Positions 34,852 through 45,246 are shown, counted from the stretch's first letter. The stretch: 64,000 bases of DNA from Arenimonas metalli CF5-1 (GCF_000747155.1 NZ_AVCK01000020.1:1-64000), one strand, 5' to 3'. Made by a program: numbers and translations. The notes: generated by a model from the sequence alone, not told the origin.

Positions 34852-36312
34852 CTAGCCCACGGGGTCGTCGGCGCCCTCGCCTGCCGCGGCGTCGGTGCCT
34901 TCGCCACTGGCGGCCTCACCCGCCCCGTCATCGCCCCCCTCGTCGCTGAGGTCGCGCAGCGCGGCCGGCATCCGCTTGGACGGCGCCACGCCCAGCTCGC
35001 GCAGCATCTCGGCCTGGCGCACCACGTTGCCGCGCTGCTGCGACAGCTTGGACACGGCCGAGGCGTGCAGGTCGCTGGCGCGGCGCAGGGCTTCGCCGAC
35101 CTTGAGCAGGTCCTCGGTGAACAGCACGAACTTGTCGTACAGCACCGCCGCGCGGCTGGAGATGGCCTTGGCGTTGGCGTTCTGGTGCTCGGTGCGCCAG
35201 ATCTGCGCCACCAGCCGCAGCGAGGCCAGCAGGTTGCTGGGCCCGACCAGGATGATCTTGCGCTCGAAGGCGTAGGCGTAGAGCTGCGGGTCGCGCCGCA
35301 GCGCCTCGAGGAAGGCAGCCTCCACCGGCACGAACATCAGCACCATGTCGGGGCTGGTGAGGCCCTCGAGCCGGCTGTAGTCCTTATCGCCCAGCTCCTT
35401 CACGTGGGCGCGCAGCGCCAGGCCGTGGCGCACGAAGGCCTGCTCACGCTCGGCCTCGTCGGTGGCCTCGCAGGCGCGCTGGTAGTCGAGCAGCACCATC
35501 TTGGCGTCGATGACGATGCTCTTGTCCTCGGGCAGGCGCAGCACGGCGTCGGGCCGGTAGCGGTCGCCATCGCCGTCCTTGAAGCTCTCCTGCGTGAGGT
35601 AGTCGCGGCCCTTCTCGAGGCCGGCGGTTTCCAGCAGGCGCTCGAGCTTGAGCTCGCCCCAGTAGCCCTGGCTGCGGTTGTCGCCGCTGAGCGCGCGGCT
35701 GAGGCTCTGGGCCTCCTGGCCGAGCGTCTGGTTCAGGCGCACCAGGTCGTCCAGCCGCGTCTGCAGCGCGACGCGGGAGTTGTTCTCTTTCTCGTAGGAG
35801 TCGGTGACGACTTTGCGGAAACCGTCGATCTGCTCGCGCAGCGGATTGAGCAGCTGGCCCAGCTGCTGCACGTTGGCCTCGCCGAAGCGCCTGGACTTGT
35901 CCTCGAGGATTTCGGCGGCCAGGGCCTGGAACTCAGCCTTCAGGCGTTCGCGCGAGCTCTCGAGGTCCCGGTAGCGCTGCTCGGCGGCCTGCTGCTGCTC
36001 CTGCAGGCGGGCCTCGAGCGCCGCCGCGCGGGCCTCGCCGGTCGCCCGCAGCTCGCCCAGCTGGCGATGTTCGGCTTCCAGGGCGCCCAGGCGGGCACGG
36101 AGCTCGGCGGCCTGGCCTTGGGCCGACTGCAGTTCGCTGGCGGCGCGGGCCAGCTCGGGCTCACGCTCGGCGCGGCCCGCCGCGCGGGCTTCGTCCAACC
36201 GGCGACGGGCGATCCACAGCGAGGCGGCCCCGGCCAAAACCAGGCCGGCCAGCAGGCCCAACAGCAGGAAGGTGGATTCGGAAGCGGACAAGGCAAACCC
36301 CGGCAAGGACAC
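34852..36312 (-). CDS. rmuC: DNA recombination protein RmuC
   Basis: A 486 aa protein with an N-terminal membrane helix (FLLLGLLAGLVLAG), a long coiled coil (residues about 35-190) and the RmuC nuclease-like domain (KFQALAAEILEDKS..., KSIVIDAKMVLLDYQ, MVLMFVPVEAAF). In E. coli RmuC limits recombination at inverted repeats, which may matter in a repeat-rich genome. The start is doubtful: GTG 36312 lies in a hairpin loop close to the -10 box, while TTG 36291 has GGGG upstream and would begin right before the membrane helix. Confidence 0.88.
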   Translation of the reverse strand: MSLPGFALSASESTFLLLGLLAGLVLAGAASLWIARRRLDEARAAGRAEREPELARAASELQSAQGQAAELRARLGALEAEHRQLGELRATGEARAAALEARLQEQQQAAEQRYRDLESSRERLKAEFQALAAEILEDKSRRFGEANVQQLGQLLNPLREQIDGFRKVVTDSYEKENNSRVALQTRLDDLVRLNQTLGQEAQSLSRALSGDNRSQGYWGELKLERLLETAGLEKGRDYLTQESFKDGDGDRYRPDAVLRLPEDKSIVIDAKMVLLDYQRACEATDEAEREQAFVRHGLALRAHVKELGDKDYSRLEGLTSPDMVLMFVPVEAAFLEALRRDPQLYAYAFERKIILVGPSNLLASLRLVAQIWRTEHQNANAKAISSRAAVLYDKFVLFTEDLLKVGEALRRASDLHASAVSKLSQQRGNVVRQAEMLRELGVAPSKRMPAALRDLSDEGGDDGAGEAASGEGTDAAAGEGADDPVG

Positions 36313-36326
36313 TGCCGGGGATTCTA
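36298..36326 (-). promoter_or_regulatory. rmuC -10 box and 5' hairpin
   Basis: Minus-strand TAGAAT (36321-36326) is followed at once by CCCCGGCA-GTGTCCT-TGCCGGGG (36320-36298). The annotated GTG start codon lies in the 7-base loop. The mRNA would begin with this hairpin. Confidence 0.45.
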
Positions 36327-36369
36327 GCGGCCCCGCGGTCTCACCGGCCGAGACGGCCGGTGGCGGGCA

Positions 36370-36684
36370 TCAGGCCTTCTTGGCCCAGGCGCTGCACCAG
36401 GCATTGGCCGGCACGGAGTTCTTCGGGAACAGGGTGCAGGCGCCGGTGGCGGCGGTGAAGAACTGGCAGTTGGCGCAGTTGCTGCCCGGCTTGAAGCTCG
36501 GGTGCGAGACCTTGGTGTAGTCCTCGGCGTAGGCCAGGGCCTTGGCAGTCGGGTCATCCAGCGACAGCTTGGGCAGGGCCTGCGCCTGGGCGGTGCTGAT
36601 GAAGCGGCCCGCGAACGGGATCGCCACGGCGGCGACGGCGGCGTGGACCAGGAAACGGCGGCGGGACGGGTTCTGGGTGTTCAT
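36370..36684 (-). CDS. high-potential iron-sulfur protein (HiPIP)
   Basis: Small periplasmic electron carrier with a [4Fe-4S] cluster. The 104 aa precursor has a Tat-type leader ([20 protein letters not shown], residues 7-26), which fits export of a folded Fe-S protein. Four cluster Cys are in place: NCANCQFF (two), GACTLF, and AWCSAW. Separate transcript or upstream of rmuC (57-base gap). Confidence 0.9.
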   Translation of the reverse strand: MNTQNPSRRRFLVHAAVAAVAIPFAGRFISTAQAQALPKLSLDDPTAKALAYAEDYTKVSHPSFKPGSNCANCQFFTAATGACTLFPKNSVPANAWCSAWAKKA

Positions 36685-36792
36685 GGCGGTCTCGTCTGGC
36701 TACGGAGGATTCCGATGGCTGGGCGCAGTCTATGCCTTCCGGGTGAATACAGTGTTGATGCAGGTCAAGCCGACGACGCCGGCGCCATCGGC

Positions 36793-36798
36793 TAGACT
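36793..36798 (+). promoter_or_regulatory. -10 box 7 bases before mtnB (leaderless start)
   Basis: TAGACT followed by TCCGGCC and then the mtnB ATG at 36806; no Shine-Dalgarno. Transcription is expected to begin at or beside the A of ATG. Confidence 0.45.
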
Positions 36799-36805
36799 TC
36801 CGGCC

Positions 36806-37441
36806 ATGGAAAACCTGCCTTTCGACACCGCCCGCCTGGCCGCCTGCGCCGCCGAGATCGTCGCCAACACCCGGGAACTCTCCGCCCTGGGCTGGACCCC
36901 GGCCACGAGCAGCAATTTCTCGATGCGCCTGGACGACCGCCATGCCGCGATCACCGTCTCCGGCCGCGACAAGGGCCGCCTGGTGGCGGAAGACATCATG
37001 GTGGTGGACTTCCGGGGCCAGCCGGTGGCCACGCCGCACCGCCCCTCGGCCGAGACCCTGCTGCACACCCAGCTCTATGCCCGCTACCCGGAGATCGGCT
37101 GCGTGCTGCATACCCATTCGCACGTGCAGACGGTGGCGTCGCGGCTGTATGCGCCGCAGGGCCACGTGCACCTCGAGGGCTACGAGCTGTTGAAGGCCTT
37201 CCACGGCAACCACACCCACGAAATGGCCATCGACGTACCGGTGCTGGCCAACACGCAGGACATGCCCGAGCTGGCCGAGTGGGTGGAAACCCTGCTCGAC
37301 CAGCAGCCGATGTGGGGCTACCTGATCGATGGACACGGCCTTTACGCCTGGGGCCGCACCATGGCCGAGGCCCGCCGCCACCTGGAGGCCTTCGAATTCC
37401 TGTTCGCCTGCGAGCTCGACCTGAGGAGACTGAACGCATGA
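36806..37441 (+). CDS. mtnB: methylthioribulose-1-phosphate dehydratase
   Basis: Methionine-salvage enzyme of the class II aldolase fold, dehydrating methylthioribulose-1-P. The 211 aa protein shows [40 protein letters not shown] with the zinc His pair, and the third His in [11 protein letters not shown]. The stop overlaps the mtnD ATG (ATGA). The preceding isomerase gene mtnA is not in this window. Confidence 0.92.
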   Translation: MENLPFDTARLAACAAEIVANTRELSALGWTPATSSNFSMRLDDRHAAITVSGRDKGRLVAEDIMVVDFRGQPVATPHRPSAETLLHTQLYARYPEIGCVLHTHSHVQTVASRLYAPQGHVHLEGYELLKAFHGNHTHEMAIDVPVLANTQDMPELAEWVETLLDQQPMWGYLIDGHGLYAWGRTMAEARRHLEAFEFLFACELDLRRLNA

Positions 37442-37995
37442 GCCGCCTCCGCATCTTCGACGAAGCCAACCCGTCGGCCCCGCTGTCGGCCACCGAGGAC
37501 CTGGCCACGATCGCCGAGCACCTGCGCGCCATCGGCGTGCGCTTCGAGCAATGGCAGGCCGCGCAGCCGGTGCAGCCGGGCGCCACGCCGGACGAGGTGA
37601 TGGCCGCCTACCGCGCCGACATCGACAAGCTGGTCGCCGAGAACGGGTTCAAGACCGTGGACGTGGTGTCGATCGCGCCCGACAACCCGAACAAGGACGC
37701 GATGCGCGCCAAGTTCCTGGACGAGCACTTCCACAAGGAGGACGAGGTCCGCTTCTTCGTCGCCGGCTCGGGCCTGTTCACCCTGCACGTGGGCGACAAG
37801 GTCTACGAGATCCGCTGCGAACAGGGCGACCTGGTCGGCGTGCCGGACGGCACCACGCACTGGTTCGACATGGGCCCGGAACCGAGCTTCGTCGCCATCC
37901 GCTTCTTCACCGAGCCCGATGGCTGGGTCGGCCACTTCACCGGCACCGACATCGCCCAGCGCTTCCCCCGCTACGAGCCGGGCCAGGCGGGGTGA
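37438..37995 (+). CDS. mtnD: acireductone dioxygenase
   Basis: Cupin enzyme oxidising the acireductone intermediate to formate and the keto acid precursor of methionine (Fe form). The 185 aa protein carries the metal ligands in [11 protein letters not shown] (His, His, Glu) and His in GTTHWFD. Translationally coupled to mtnB. A 155-bp inverted-repeat element separates it from mtnC, 25 bases after its stop. Confidence 0.93.
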   Translation: MSRLRIFDEANPSAPLSATEDLATIAEHLRAIGVRFEQWQAAQPVQPGATPDEVMAAYRADIDKLVAENGFKTVDVVSIAPDNPNKDAMRAKFLDEHFHKEDEVRFFVAGSGLFTLHVGDKVYEIRCEQGDLVGVPDGTTHWFDMGPEPSFVAIRFFTEPDGWVGHFTGTDIAQRFPRYEPGQAG

Positions 37996-38020
37996 TCCGC
38001 GGTATCGGAAAGGCTTTTCA

Positions 38021-38175
38021 GACGCGGATTTACGCGGATGAACGCGGATAGAGCAAAATTCGATTGAATGAAGCGAAGCGGCTTGGACAGGGCCTGACCA
38101 AACGGGCTTGGCGCTGCCCCCTCCGTTCTATCCTCGCATTTGCTCTATCCGCGTTCATCCGCGTTAATCCGCGTC
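38021..38175. repeat. miniature inverted-repeat element, copy B
   Basis: 155 bp with 37-bp inverted ends (38021-38057/38139-38175, one mismatch), built of the three 10-bp units and extended by AGAGCAAA. The left end reads MNADRAKFD then stop, again a relic of the GxxExxY start. It lies inside the mtn operon, 13 bases before the mtnC ATG. Confidence 0.75.
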
Positions 38176-38188
38176 TAAAGAAAAAAGA

Positions 38189-38887
38189 ATGAAGACCATA
38201 CTGACCGACATCGAGGGGACGACCAGCAGCATTTCGTTCGTGAAGGACGTGCTGTTTCCGTATGCGCGCAAGGCGCTGCCCGGGTTCGTGGCGGCGCGCG
38301 CGCGGGAGCCGGAGGTGCGGCGGTGGCTCGATGCCGTGGCCACCGAGATCGGCGGCGCCTGCCAGGACGACCTGGTGGTCGAGACGCTGCAGGGCTGGAT
38401 CGATGCCGACCGCAAGCACACCGCGCTCAAGGCGCTGCAGGGCATGGTGTGGAAGGACGGCTACGGCCGGGCTGATTTCCGCGCGCATATCTACCCCGAC
38501 GCGGCCGACGCGCTGCGACGCTGGCACGCCGCCGGGCATTCAATGAGCGTCTACTCGTCGGGTTCCGTGCCGGCGCAGAAACTCTTCTTCGGCAACAGCG
38601 CCGCGGGCGACCTGCAGCCGCTGTTCTCGCAGTGGTTCGACACCGAGGTCGGCGGCAAGCGCGAGGCCGACAGCTACCGCCGCATCGTTGCGGCGCTGGG
38701 CGTGCCGGCCGGTGACGTGCTGTTCCTGTCCGACGTGGTGGAGGAGCTCGATGCCGCGCGCGAGGCGGGGCTGGGCACCGTGCTCGTGGACCGCCGCGAG
38801 GACTATCCGCAGCCGCGCCTGGGCGCCGATACCGGCGGCCATCGCCGCGTCGAGACCTTCGACGCGATCGACCTCGCCGCGGGATGA
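38189..38887 (+). CDS. mtnC: enolase-phosphatase E1
   Basis: HAD-superfamily bifunctional enolase/phosphatase of methionine salvage, supplying the acireductone for MtnD. The 232 aa protein opens with the family motif [19 protein letters not shown] (HAD Asp pair and E1-specific segment), followed by [12 protein letters not shown], and [14 protein letters not shown]. Upstream bases come from the inverted-repeat element and give only an A-rich weak ribosome site. The stop overlaps the next ATG. Confidence 0.93.
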   Translation: MKTILTDIEGTTSSISFVKDVLFPYARKALPGFVAARAREPEVRRWLDAVATEIGGACQDDLVVETLQGWIDADRKHTALKALQGMVWKDGYGRADFRAHIYPDAADALRRWHAAGHSMSVYSSGSVPAQKLFFGNSAAGDLQPLFSQWFDTEVGGKREADSYRRIVAALGVPAGDVLFLSDVVEELDAAREAGLGTVLVDRREDYPQPRLGADTGGHRRVETFDAIDLAAG

Positions 38888-39849
38888 GCCGGCGGGCCGC
38901 CGGGCTGGTGCTGTTGATCGCCGGCGGGCTGCTGGCGACCAGCGTCGGCGCCGCGACCACCAAATCGCTCGACAAGCCCGCGCCGGCGCCGCGCGCGCCC
39001 GACCCCCAGCTCGCCGCCGACCTGTCGCAACTGGCGCCGCAGCGGCCGGGCCATCCGGACCTGTTCGTGCTCGGCTTCGCCGGCGACGGCAGCGAGCAGG
39101 TCTTCCGCAACGAAGTGCACTACCTGCGCGACCTCGCGGCGCAGCGGCTGGACGCGAAGGGCCGCGTGGTCCTGCTGGCCAACCACGTCGAGGCGCCGCC
39201 CGTGCGTGCGCTGCCCGAGGCCAACGCGCACACGCTGCGACAGGCGCTGGCCGGCATCGCCGCCCGCATGGATCCCGACGAGGACCTGCTGCTCGCGTAC
39301 TTCACCACCCACGGCACCGAACAGCACGAGCTGCTGCTGCGCCGCGAAGGCCGACGCGACCGGCTGCTGACGCCCGGCGAACTGCGCGAAGCCCTGGACG
39401 ACTCCGGCATCCGCCACCGCGTGCTGGTGATCTCGGCCTGCTACTCGGGCGGCTTCGCCAAGGCGCTGCGCGGGCCGGACACGCTGCTGCTGATGGCCGC
39501 ACACCGCGAGCGCACGTCCTTCGGCTGCGGCAACGACTCGGTGGCCACTTTCTTCGGGCGCGCCTGGCTGGTGGAAGGCCTGAACGCCACCACCGACTTC
39601 GACGCCGCGTTCGTACAGGCCACCGCCGCGATCGAAGCGCGCGAGCTGGCCGAAGGCCTGGAGCCCTCGCGCCCGCAGATCAACCGCGGCGCGCGCATCG
39701 GCGAGCGGCTGGCGGCATGGCGCGCCGGGTTCGAGCCCGGCCCCGCGCTGCCCTACCCGTTTGCGTTCGAACCGCCGGCCGCGGAAAACACCAAGGCGGC
39801 CGTCCTCACTCCGCTGCGTCCACCAACCGATAAGACCCCGAAGCCCTGA
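38884..39849 (+). CDS. peptidase C13 (legumain-like) secreted protein
   Basis: A 321 aa exported protein: signal peptide to about residue 24, a Pro/Ala linker, then a caspase/legumain-fold domain with the catalytic dyad His143 (FTTHGTE) and Cys186 (SACYSGGF). The N-terminal part contains [18 protein letters not shown], typical of bacterial C13 proteins. The start overlaps mtnC by 4 bases, so it is expressed with methionine salvage, an odd pairing. The 3' end overlaps the oppositely oriented phosphoesterase gene by 44 bases. Confidence 0.85.
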   Translation: MSRRAAGLVLLIAGGLLATSVGAATTKSLDKPAPAPRAPDPQLAADLSQLAPQRPGHPDLFVLGFAGDGSEQVFRNEVHYLRDLAAQRLDAKGRVVLLANHVEAPPVRALPEANAHTLRQALAGIAARMDPDEDLLLAYFTTHGTEQHELLLRREGRRDRLLTPGELREALDDSGIRHRVLVISACYSGGFAKALRGPDTLLLMAAHRERTSFGCGNDSVATFFGRAWLVEGLNATTDFDAAFVQATAAIEARELAEGLEPSRPQINRGARIGERLAAWRAGFEPGPALPYPFAFEPPAAENTKAAVLTPLRPPTDKTPKP

Positions 39850-41401
39850 GCTCGCCGCGCCAGCGGTCGAAAGCGCGCACTTCGAAGGCATGCTCGCCGG
39901 CCGCGAGGTCGGTCGGCAGGTTGAAGCGCCAGAGGTGGGTCGAGGCTTCCGCTTCCGGCAGTCGGTCGTAGCCGCGGAGCGCGGTGGCCAGGTCATCGAG
40001 CAGGTTCTCGGCCACCAGGGCCGGGTCGGCGGCGTCCACGCGCCGCATCGGCTGCCACTCGCCGCCGTCGATGCGCACCTCGACCCGCGTGCCCGCCTCG
40101 CCCATGTACACGTTCGCGAACAGGCCGACACCCGGCCAGTGCCCGCGGCGCAGCACCTTCGGCGCGTGCAGCGACATCGCCTCGTCGCCGGCGCGCGCGG
40201 CGTGCCAGTGCAGCGCGTAACCGCCGTCGCGGGCGAGGCGCAGGCGGGCGTAACCGTTGGGCGTGCCGTCGGACATGCGCGCATCCGGCAGGCCCGCCGC
40301 ATCGGGCGCACCGCCCCAGTAGCCGCCGCAGGCCGCGCCGACGTTGTACTCGTGCAGCGGCGAGGCGCCGTGCCAGCCGTCATCGGCGTCGTGGTAGTGG
40401 TGGCGCTGCACGTGGCCGTGGCCGCTGAGCAGCAGCACCTTGCTGAAAGGCGCCAGCAGCGCGAACAGGCGCTCGCGGTCGGCACGGCGGAAGGTCTCGC
40501 GGCCGGGCTCGTCGAAGAACGGGATGTGCGCGGCGATCACCAGGCGCCGGTCGCGCGCCAGCGTGTCGAGGTAGGCCGCCAGCCAGGTGAACTGCTCTTC
40601 GCGCAGGCCGCCGACGTAGGCCGGCTTCTGCCCGGGCCGGTAGATCACGTCGTCGAGCACGATGAAGCTGGCCTGCGGCTCCTCCCACGCAAACGTGTCG
40701 GGGCCGAAGGCATTGCGGAAGCTGCGCAGCGAATCCTCGTCGGTGGCCGCGTCGAAATCGAGGTCATGGTTGCCGGCCGCGTGCAGCCAGGGCGTGCGCA
40801 GGCGCGCGGTGGCCGCCTTCAGCGCCGGGTACAGCGACAGGTCGTCGTTGGCGATGTCGCCCAGGGTCAGGCCCAGCGCCGCGGCGGGCCGGCCGTTCGC
40901 GGCGGCCACCAGCGGGGCGATGATGTCGCGGTCGTAGTAATCCACCTGGGCCTGCGTCTTCGCCTGCGGATCGGCGAACACCAGCACGTCCAGGTCACCG
41001 CGCGACGGCGCCGCGCGCCGCAGCGCGAAATCGCGGCAGGCCGGGAAACCGTCGGGGATGCCGCCGTACTTCAGCGTCGGACCGGCGTGGTACTGCTGGT
41101 GCCGCCAGAATTCGGGCAAGCCATCCCCGCCGGTCGGGAAGGCATGGCCCGCCGGCTTGACCACGAAGATCGTCCGGCCGTCCTCGACCGGCAGGCCGTA
41201 CCCGCCCTGCGCGTCCGTCCGGACCAGCCGCACGCCGTCGGACACCAAGACCCCGGGCAGCGGCCGGTCGCCGCGCGACCAGCGCCCGTCGCCGTCGCGA
41301 TCCTCGAACACGCGGCCGCTGTTGCAGGGCGGCGGCAGCGCCAGCGCGGCCACGGGCAACACGAGGCTGAGGCAAAGCAGGACGCGGACGATGACGGGCA
41401 T
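39806..41401 (-). CDS. secreted calcineurin-like metallophosphoesterase
   Basis: A 531 aa exported phosphoesterase. After a signal peptide there is an N-terminal Ig-like/carboxypeptidase-regulatory-like domain (VFEDRDGDGRW, residues 25-110), then the calcineurin-like core: FADPQ, LGDIANDD, AGNHDLDFD, and the GHGHVQRHHYHD metal site, and a C-terminal beta domain. Substrate unknown. ATG 41401 has GGAGG upstream. It lies 43 bases after hisIE and could receive read-through from the his operon. Confidence 0.87.
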   Translation of the reverse strand: MPVIVRVLLCLSLVLPVAALALPPPCNSGRVFEDRDGDGRWSRGDRPLPGVLVSDGVRLVRTDAQGGYGLPVEDGRTIFVVKPAGHAFPTGGDGLPEFWRHQQYHAGPTLKYGGIPDGFPACRDFALRRAAPSRGDLDVLVFADPQAKTQAQVDYYDRDIIAPLVAAANGRPAAALGLTLGDIANDDLSLYPALKAATARLRTPWLHAAGNHDLDFDAATDEDSLRSFRNAFGPDTFAWEEPQASFIVLDDVIYRPGQKPAYVGGLREEQFTWLAAYLDTLARDRRLVIAAHIPFFDEPGRETFRRADRERLFALLAPFSKVLLLSGHGHVQRHHYHDADDGWHGASPLHEYNVGAACGGYWGGAPDAAGLPDARMSDGTPNGYARLRLARDGGYALHWHAARAGDEAMSLHAPKVLRRGHWPGVGLFANVYMGEAGTRVEVRIDGGEWQPMRRVDAADPALVAENLLDDLATALRGYDRLPEAEASTHLWRFNLPTDLAAGEHAFEVRAFDRWRGELRASGSYRLVDAAE

Positions 41402-41444
41402 GGGGACCTCCGGCGAGGCCCCGATTATCACCCGGCGGTGAAGG

Positions 41445-42056
41445 TCAGCGCTTGGCGGCGTGGCGCTGGCGCAGCACCCGTTCGACGTCGGCCAGGCCCA
41501 GGCCGCGGGCGCGCAGCAGCACGGTCAGGTGGAAGACGAGGTCCGCCGCTTCGCCCAGCAGCGGCTCGTCGTCCTGGGCCACGCCGGCCAGGGCCGTTTC
41601 CACGCCCTCCTCGCCCACTTTCTGGGCGACGCGGCGCACGCCGCCCTCGAACAGCGAAGTCGTGTAGCTGCCGGCGGGCCGCTCGCGCTCGCGCGCCTGC
41701 ACCAGCGCATCCAGCTCGGCCAGGAAACTGCCCGGCGCGTCCGGGAAGCAGCTCCCGCGGCCGAGGTGGCAGGTAGGGCCGTGCGGGCGGGCCTGCACGA
41801 GCAGCGTGTCCGCGTCGCAGTCGGTTTCCAGCCGCACCAGCTCCAGCACGTCGCCGCTGGTCTCGCCCTTCATCCAGAGGCGCTGCTTGCTGCGGCTGAA
41901 GAAGGTGACGCGGCCGCTGGCCAGCGTGGCTTCCAGCGCGGCACGATCCATGTAGCCGAGCATCAGCACGCGGCCGTTGCCGGCGTCCTGCACCACGGCG
42001 GGCAGCAGGCCGCCCTGCTTGTCCCAGGCCAGGCCGGCGATCTGATCAGGCGACAT
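41445..42056 (-). CDS. hisIE: HisIE, phosphoribosyl-AMP cyclohydrolase/phosphoribosyl-ATP pyrophosphatase
   Basis: Fused enzyme for steps 2 and 3 of histidine synthesis, 203 aa. Residues about 1-115 are the cyclohydrolase ([30 protein letters not shown], Cys-containing CDADTLLV and GPTCHLG zinc ligands); the rest is the pyrophosphohydrolase helix bundle ([17 protein letters not shown]). Last gene of the his operon. ATG 42056 lies 11 bases inside the end of hisF. Confidence 0.95.
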   Translation of the reverse strand: MSPDQIAGLAWDKQGGLLPAVVQDAGNGRVLMLGYMDRAALEATLASGRVTFFSRSKQRLWMKGETSGDVLELVRLETDCDADTLLVQARPHGPTCHLGRGSCFPDAPGSFLAELDALVQARERERPAGSYTTSLFEGGVRRVAQKVGEEGVETALAGVAQDDEPLLGEAADLVFHLTVLLRARGLGLADVERVLRQRHAAKR

Positions 42057-42822
42057 CGCGCACCTCGATGCCCTGCGCGCGCAGGGCGGTCTTGAGTTCG
42101 GGGATCCGGACGCTGCCGGAGTGGAAGACGCTGGCGGCCAGCGCCGCGTCCACGTCGGCGTCGAGGAAGACCTCGGCGAAGTGGCGCGCCGTGCCGGCAC
42201 CGCCCGAGGCCACCAGCGGCACCTCGCAGATCGCCCGCACCGCGCGCAGCTGTTCGAGGTCGTAGCCGGTGCGCACGCCGTCCGAACCCATGCAGTTGAG
42301 CACGATCTCGCCGGCGCCGCGCTGCTGCACCTCCGCCACCCAGTCCAGGGTGCGGCGCGGCAGCGCGCGGGTCTGGTCGGGGTCGCCGGTGTAGGCGCGC
42401 ACGCGCCACTCGCCGTCGCCGTCGCGCAGGCTGTCGATGCCGACCACCACGCACTGCACGCCGAACTCGGCCGCCAGTTCGTTGATGAGCTCCGGCCGCT
42501 CCAGCGCCGGCGTGTTCACCGAGATCTTGTCGGCGCCGGCCAGCAGCACCTCGCGCGCCTGCGCCACCGAGCGGATGCCGCCGGCCACGCAGAACGGGAT
42601 GTCGATGATGCGCGCCACGCGCTCGACCCACGCGCGGTCCACGCCGCGACCCTGCGGGCTGGCGGTGATGTCGTAGAACACCAGCTCGTCGGCGCCCTCG
42701 TCGCGGTAGCGCAGCGCCAGGTCCTCGATCGCGCCCATCACCACGTGGTCGCGGAACTTCACGCCCTTGACGACCAGGCCGTCCTTGACGTCGAGGCAAG
42801 GGATCAGGCGGCGGCTCAGCAT
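42046..42822 (-). CDS. hisF: imidazole glycerol phosphate synthase cyclase subunit HisF
   Basis: TIM-barrel cyclase subunit joining ammonia from HisH to PRFAR, giving IGP and AICAR. 258 aa with catalytic Asp in IPCLDVKDG near the N-terminus and the second in VVGIDS, phosphate loops VAGGIRS and VASGGAGT. Overlaps hisA by 7 bases. Confidence 0.96.
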   Translation of the reverse strand: MLSRRLIPCLDVKDGLVVKGVKFRDHVVMGAIEDLALRYRDEGADELVFYDITASPQGRGVDRAWVERVARIIDIPFCVAGGIRSVAQAREVLLAGADKISVNTPALERPELINELAAEFGVQCVVVGIDSLRDGDGEWRVRAYTGDPDQTRALPRRTLDWVAEVQQRGAGEIVLNCMGSDGVRTGYDLEQLRAVRAICEVPLVASGGAGTARHFAEVFLDADVDAALAASVFHSGSVRIPELKTALRAQGIEVRDVA

Positions 42823-43565
42823 GGCGTTTGCTCCGCGATCACGTCGGCGAGGGTGAAGCGGCCGTCGAGCAGCGCCTTGCCCAGCACGATGCCGCCGCAG
42901 CCGCTGGCCCTGGCGACGGCGACTTCGCCGGCATCGGCGACGCCGCCCGAGGCCTGCACGCGCAGGCGCGGGAAGCGCTCGCACAGGTAGCGGTAGAGAT
43001 CGAAGTTCGGGCCGCTGAGCATGCCGTCGCGGCTGATGTCGGTGCACAGCAGGTGGCGCAGGCCGACTTCGTCGTAGGCGGCGGCCAGCACGTCGAGCTC
43101 GCGGCCGCCCTCCTCGGTCCAGCCGTGCACGGGCAGGCGCCAGCGGCCTTCCGCGTCGCGGCGGGTGTCGAGCGCGACGGTGATGCGCTCGGCGCCGTAG
43201 CGCGCGACCCAGGACGCGACGCGGCCCGGCTCGCGCACGGCCAGCGAGCCGACCACCACGCGGTCGGCACCCGCCGCCAGCAGCGCGTCCACGTCCGCCT
43301 CACCGCGCACGCCGCCGCCGGTCTGAACCTTCAGGCGCGTGCGCCGCTTGAGCTCGTCGAGCAGCGGCGCCAGCGTGTAGCCACCGGCGCGGGCGGCATC
43401 GAGGTCCACGAGGTGCAGCCAGCGCGCGCCCGCGGCGGAGTAGCGCGAGGCCAGCTCGAGCGGGTCGTCCGCGTAGCGGGTTTCCTGCGCGTAGTCGCCC
43501 TGGCGCAGGCGCACCACGCGGCCGTCGCGCACGTCGATGGCGGGGTAAAGGGTGAAGTCGCTCAT
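42816..43565 (-). CDS. hisA: HisA, ProFAR isomerase
   Basis: TIM-barrel isomerase opening the aminoaldose of ProFAR to PRFAR, 249 aa. Typical [19 protein letters not shown] with catalytic Asp, [17 protein letters not shown] and [12 protein letters not shown] 43565 overlaps the hisH stop by 4 bases. Confidence 0.96.
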   Translation of the reverse strand: MSDFTLYPAIDVRDGRVVRLRQGDYAQETRYADDPLELASRYSAAGARWLHLVDLDAARAGGYTLAPLLDELKRRTRLKVQTGGGVRGEADVDALLAAGADRVVVGSLAVREPGRVASWVARYGAERITVALDTRRDAEGRWRLPVHGWTEEGGRELDVLAAAYDEVGLRHLLCTDISRDGMLSGPNFDLYRYLCERFPRLRVQASGGVADAGEVAVARASGCGGIVLGKALLDGRFTLADVIAEQTPC

Positions 43566-44161
43566 GCCGGGTCGGCCTGCAGGAAGTTCTGGAGCAATCG
43601 CGCGCCGACGGCGCCCGAGCGTTCGGGGTGGAACTGGGCGCCGGCGACGTTGCCGCGCCGGACCATGGCCGCGAACGGCTGGCCGTGCTCGCACGACGCC
43701 AGGCAGTCGGCCGTCACCGGCGCCGCGAAGCTGTGCACGAAGTAGGCCTGCGCACCGGCGGCCACGCCCGCCAGCAGCGGATCGGGCCGGGTCGGCCGCA
43801 GCCGGTTCCAGCCCATGTGCGGCACCCGGACGCCGGGCGAGGCCGGCATCTTCCGCACCCGCCCCGGCACCAGCCCGAGGCAGGCGACCTCGCCCTCCTC
43901 CGACCCCTCGAACAGCAGCTGCATCCCCAGGCAAATCCCCAGCAACGGCTGCCTCAAGCCCCGAAGCAAATCAACCAGGTTCATTTGCTGGAGGCGGGCC
44001 ATGGCGGGGGCGGCGGCGCCGACGCCGGGCAGGATCACGCGGTCGGCGGCGAGGATGGTCCCGGCGTCCGCGGTCATTTCCGCGGACACGCCCAGCCGCT
44101 CGAGCGCGTAGCGCACGGAGCCGATGTTGGCGCCGCCGGAGTCAACCAGGACGACCTTCAC
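43562..44161 (-). CDS. hisH: HisH, glutamine amidotransferase subunit of IGP synthase
   Basis: Class I amidotransferase releasing ammonia for HisF. 199 aa with nucleophile Cys in [11 protein letters not shown] and the His-Glu pair in [21 protein letters not shown] is the N-terminal oxyanion region. GTG start at 44161 overlaps the hisB stop (GTGA), and this position gives the family N-terminus [13 protein letters not shown]. Confidence 0.95.
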   Translation of the reverse strand: MKVVLVDSGGANIGSVRYALERLGVSAEMTADAGTILAADRVILPGVGAAAPAMARLQQMNLVDLLRGLRQPLLGICLGMQLLFEGSEEGEVACLGLVPGRVRKMPASPGVRVPHMGWNRLRPTRPDPLLAGVAAGAQAYFVHSFAAPVTADCLASCEHGQPFAAMVRRGNVAGAQFHPERSGAVGARLLQNFLQADPA

Positions 44162-45246
44162 AGCGCGCCCTTCGTGGTCGGCAGCTCGCGGCCCTCGCGG
44201 CGGATGGCCTGGCGCAGCGCCCGCGCCGTGGCCTTGAAGCAGGCCTCGACCATGTGGTGCGCGTTCTCGCCCTGCACCGACAGGTGCAGGTTCAGGCCCG
44301 CCGTCTCGCACAGCGAGCGGAAGAAGTGCGGCACCAGCTCGGTGGCGAGCCCGCCCACCTCGGGGCGCGGGAAGCTGCCCTCGAACACGAAGTACGGACG
44401 GCCGGAGAAGTCGACCGCGGCCTTCGCCAGCGTCTCGTCCATCGGCAGCGTGATCGCGCCCTGGCCGGAGGAATCGCCGTATCGCCCGATGCCGCGCTTG
44501 TCGGCCAGCGCCTGCTTCAGCGCCTGGCCCAGCGCCAGCGCGCTGTCCTCGACCGTGTGGTGTTCGTCGATGTGCAGGTCGCCGCTGCAGGTGAGCTGCA
44601 GCGCGAAACCGCCGTGCTTGCCCAGCTGCTCGAGCATGTGGTCGAAGAAGCCCAGCCCGGTCGCGACCACCGGATCGGCGGCGCGGTCGAGGTCGAGCTC
44701 GATCCGCACCCGCGTTTCCTTGGTCACGCGCTCGACCTTCGCCACCCGCGGCGCATCGGCCAGCGCGTGCGCGATCGAAGCCCAGGTATCCGGACCCGGC
44801 TTGAGCTTGAAGCCGCGGCAGCCGAGATTGGCCGCCAGCTGCAGGTCGGTGTCGCGGTCGCCGACCACGGCCGAGTTGGCCAGGTCGATGCCGCGGTCGC
44901 GCAGGTAGTGCATCACCAGGCCCAGGCCCGGCTTGCGGGTCGGCTTGTTCTCGTGCTCGAAGCTCTCGTCGATCAGCTGCTCGCGGAAGGTGATGCCCTG
45001 CGATTCGAGCACCTGCAGCATCAGCGCGTGCGGGCCCTCGAAGGACTCGCGCGGGAAGCTGGCCGTGCCCAGCCCGTCCTGGTTGGTCACCAGCACGAAC
45101 TGGAAGCCGGCGTCGCGCAGCTTCAGCATCGCCGGGATGACGCCCTCGACGAAGCGGATCTTCTCGTAGGCGTCGATCTGGAAATCAGCCGGTTCCTCGA
45201 TGATCGTGCCATCGCGGTCGACGAACAGGATGCGCTGGCCGCTCAT
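44158..45246 (-). CDS. hisB: HisB, histidinol-phosphatase/IGP dehydratase
   Basis: Bifunctional 362 aa enzyme. Residues about 1-165 are a HAD phosphatase ([12 protein letters not shown], Zn-loop less obvious than in E. coli); residues 170-362 are the dehydratase with [17 protein letters not shown] and [16 protein letters not shown]. This fusion is characteristic of gammaproteobacteria. Overlaps hisC by 4 bases. Confidence 0.96.
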   Translation of the reverse strand: MSGQRILFVDRDGTIIEEPADFQIDAYEKIRFVEGVIPAMLKLRDAGFQFVLVTNQDGLGTASFPRESFEGPHALMLQVLESQGITFREQLIDESFEHENKPTRKPGLGLVMHYLRDRGIDLANSAVVGDRDTDLQLAANLGCRGFKLKPGPDTWASIAHALADAPRVAKVERVTKETRVRIELDLDRAADPVVATGLGFFDHMLEQLGKHGGFALQLTCSGDLHIDEHHTVEDSALALGQALKQALADKRGIGRYGDSSGQGAITLPMDETLAKAAVDFSGRPYFVFEGSFPRPEVGGLATELVPHFFRSLCETAGLNLHLSVQGENAHHMVEACFKATARALRQAIRREGRELPTTKGAL

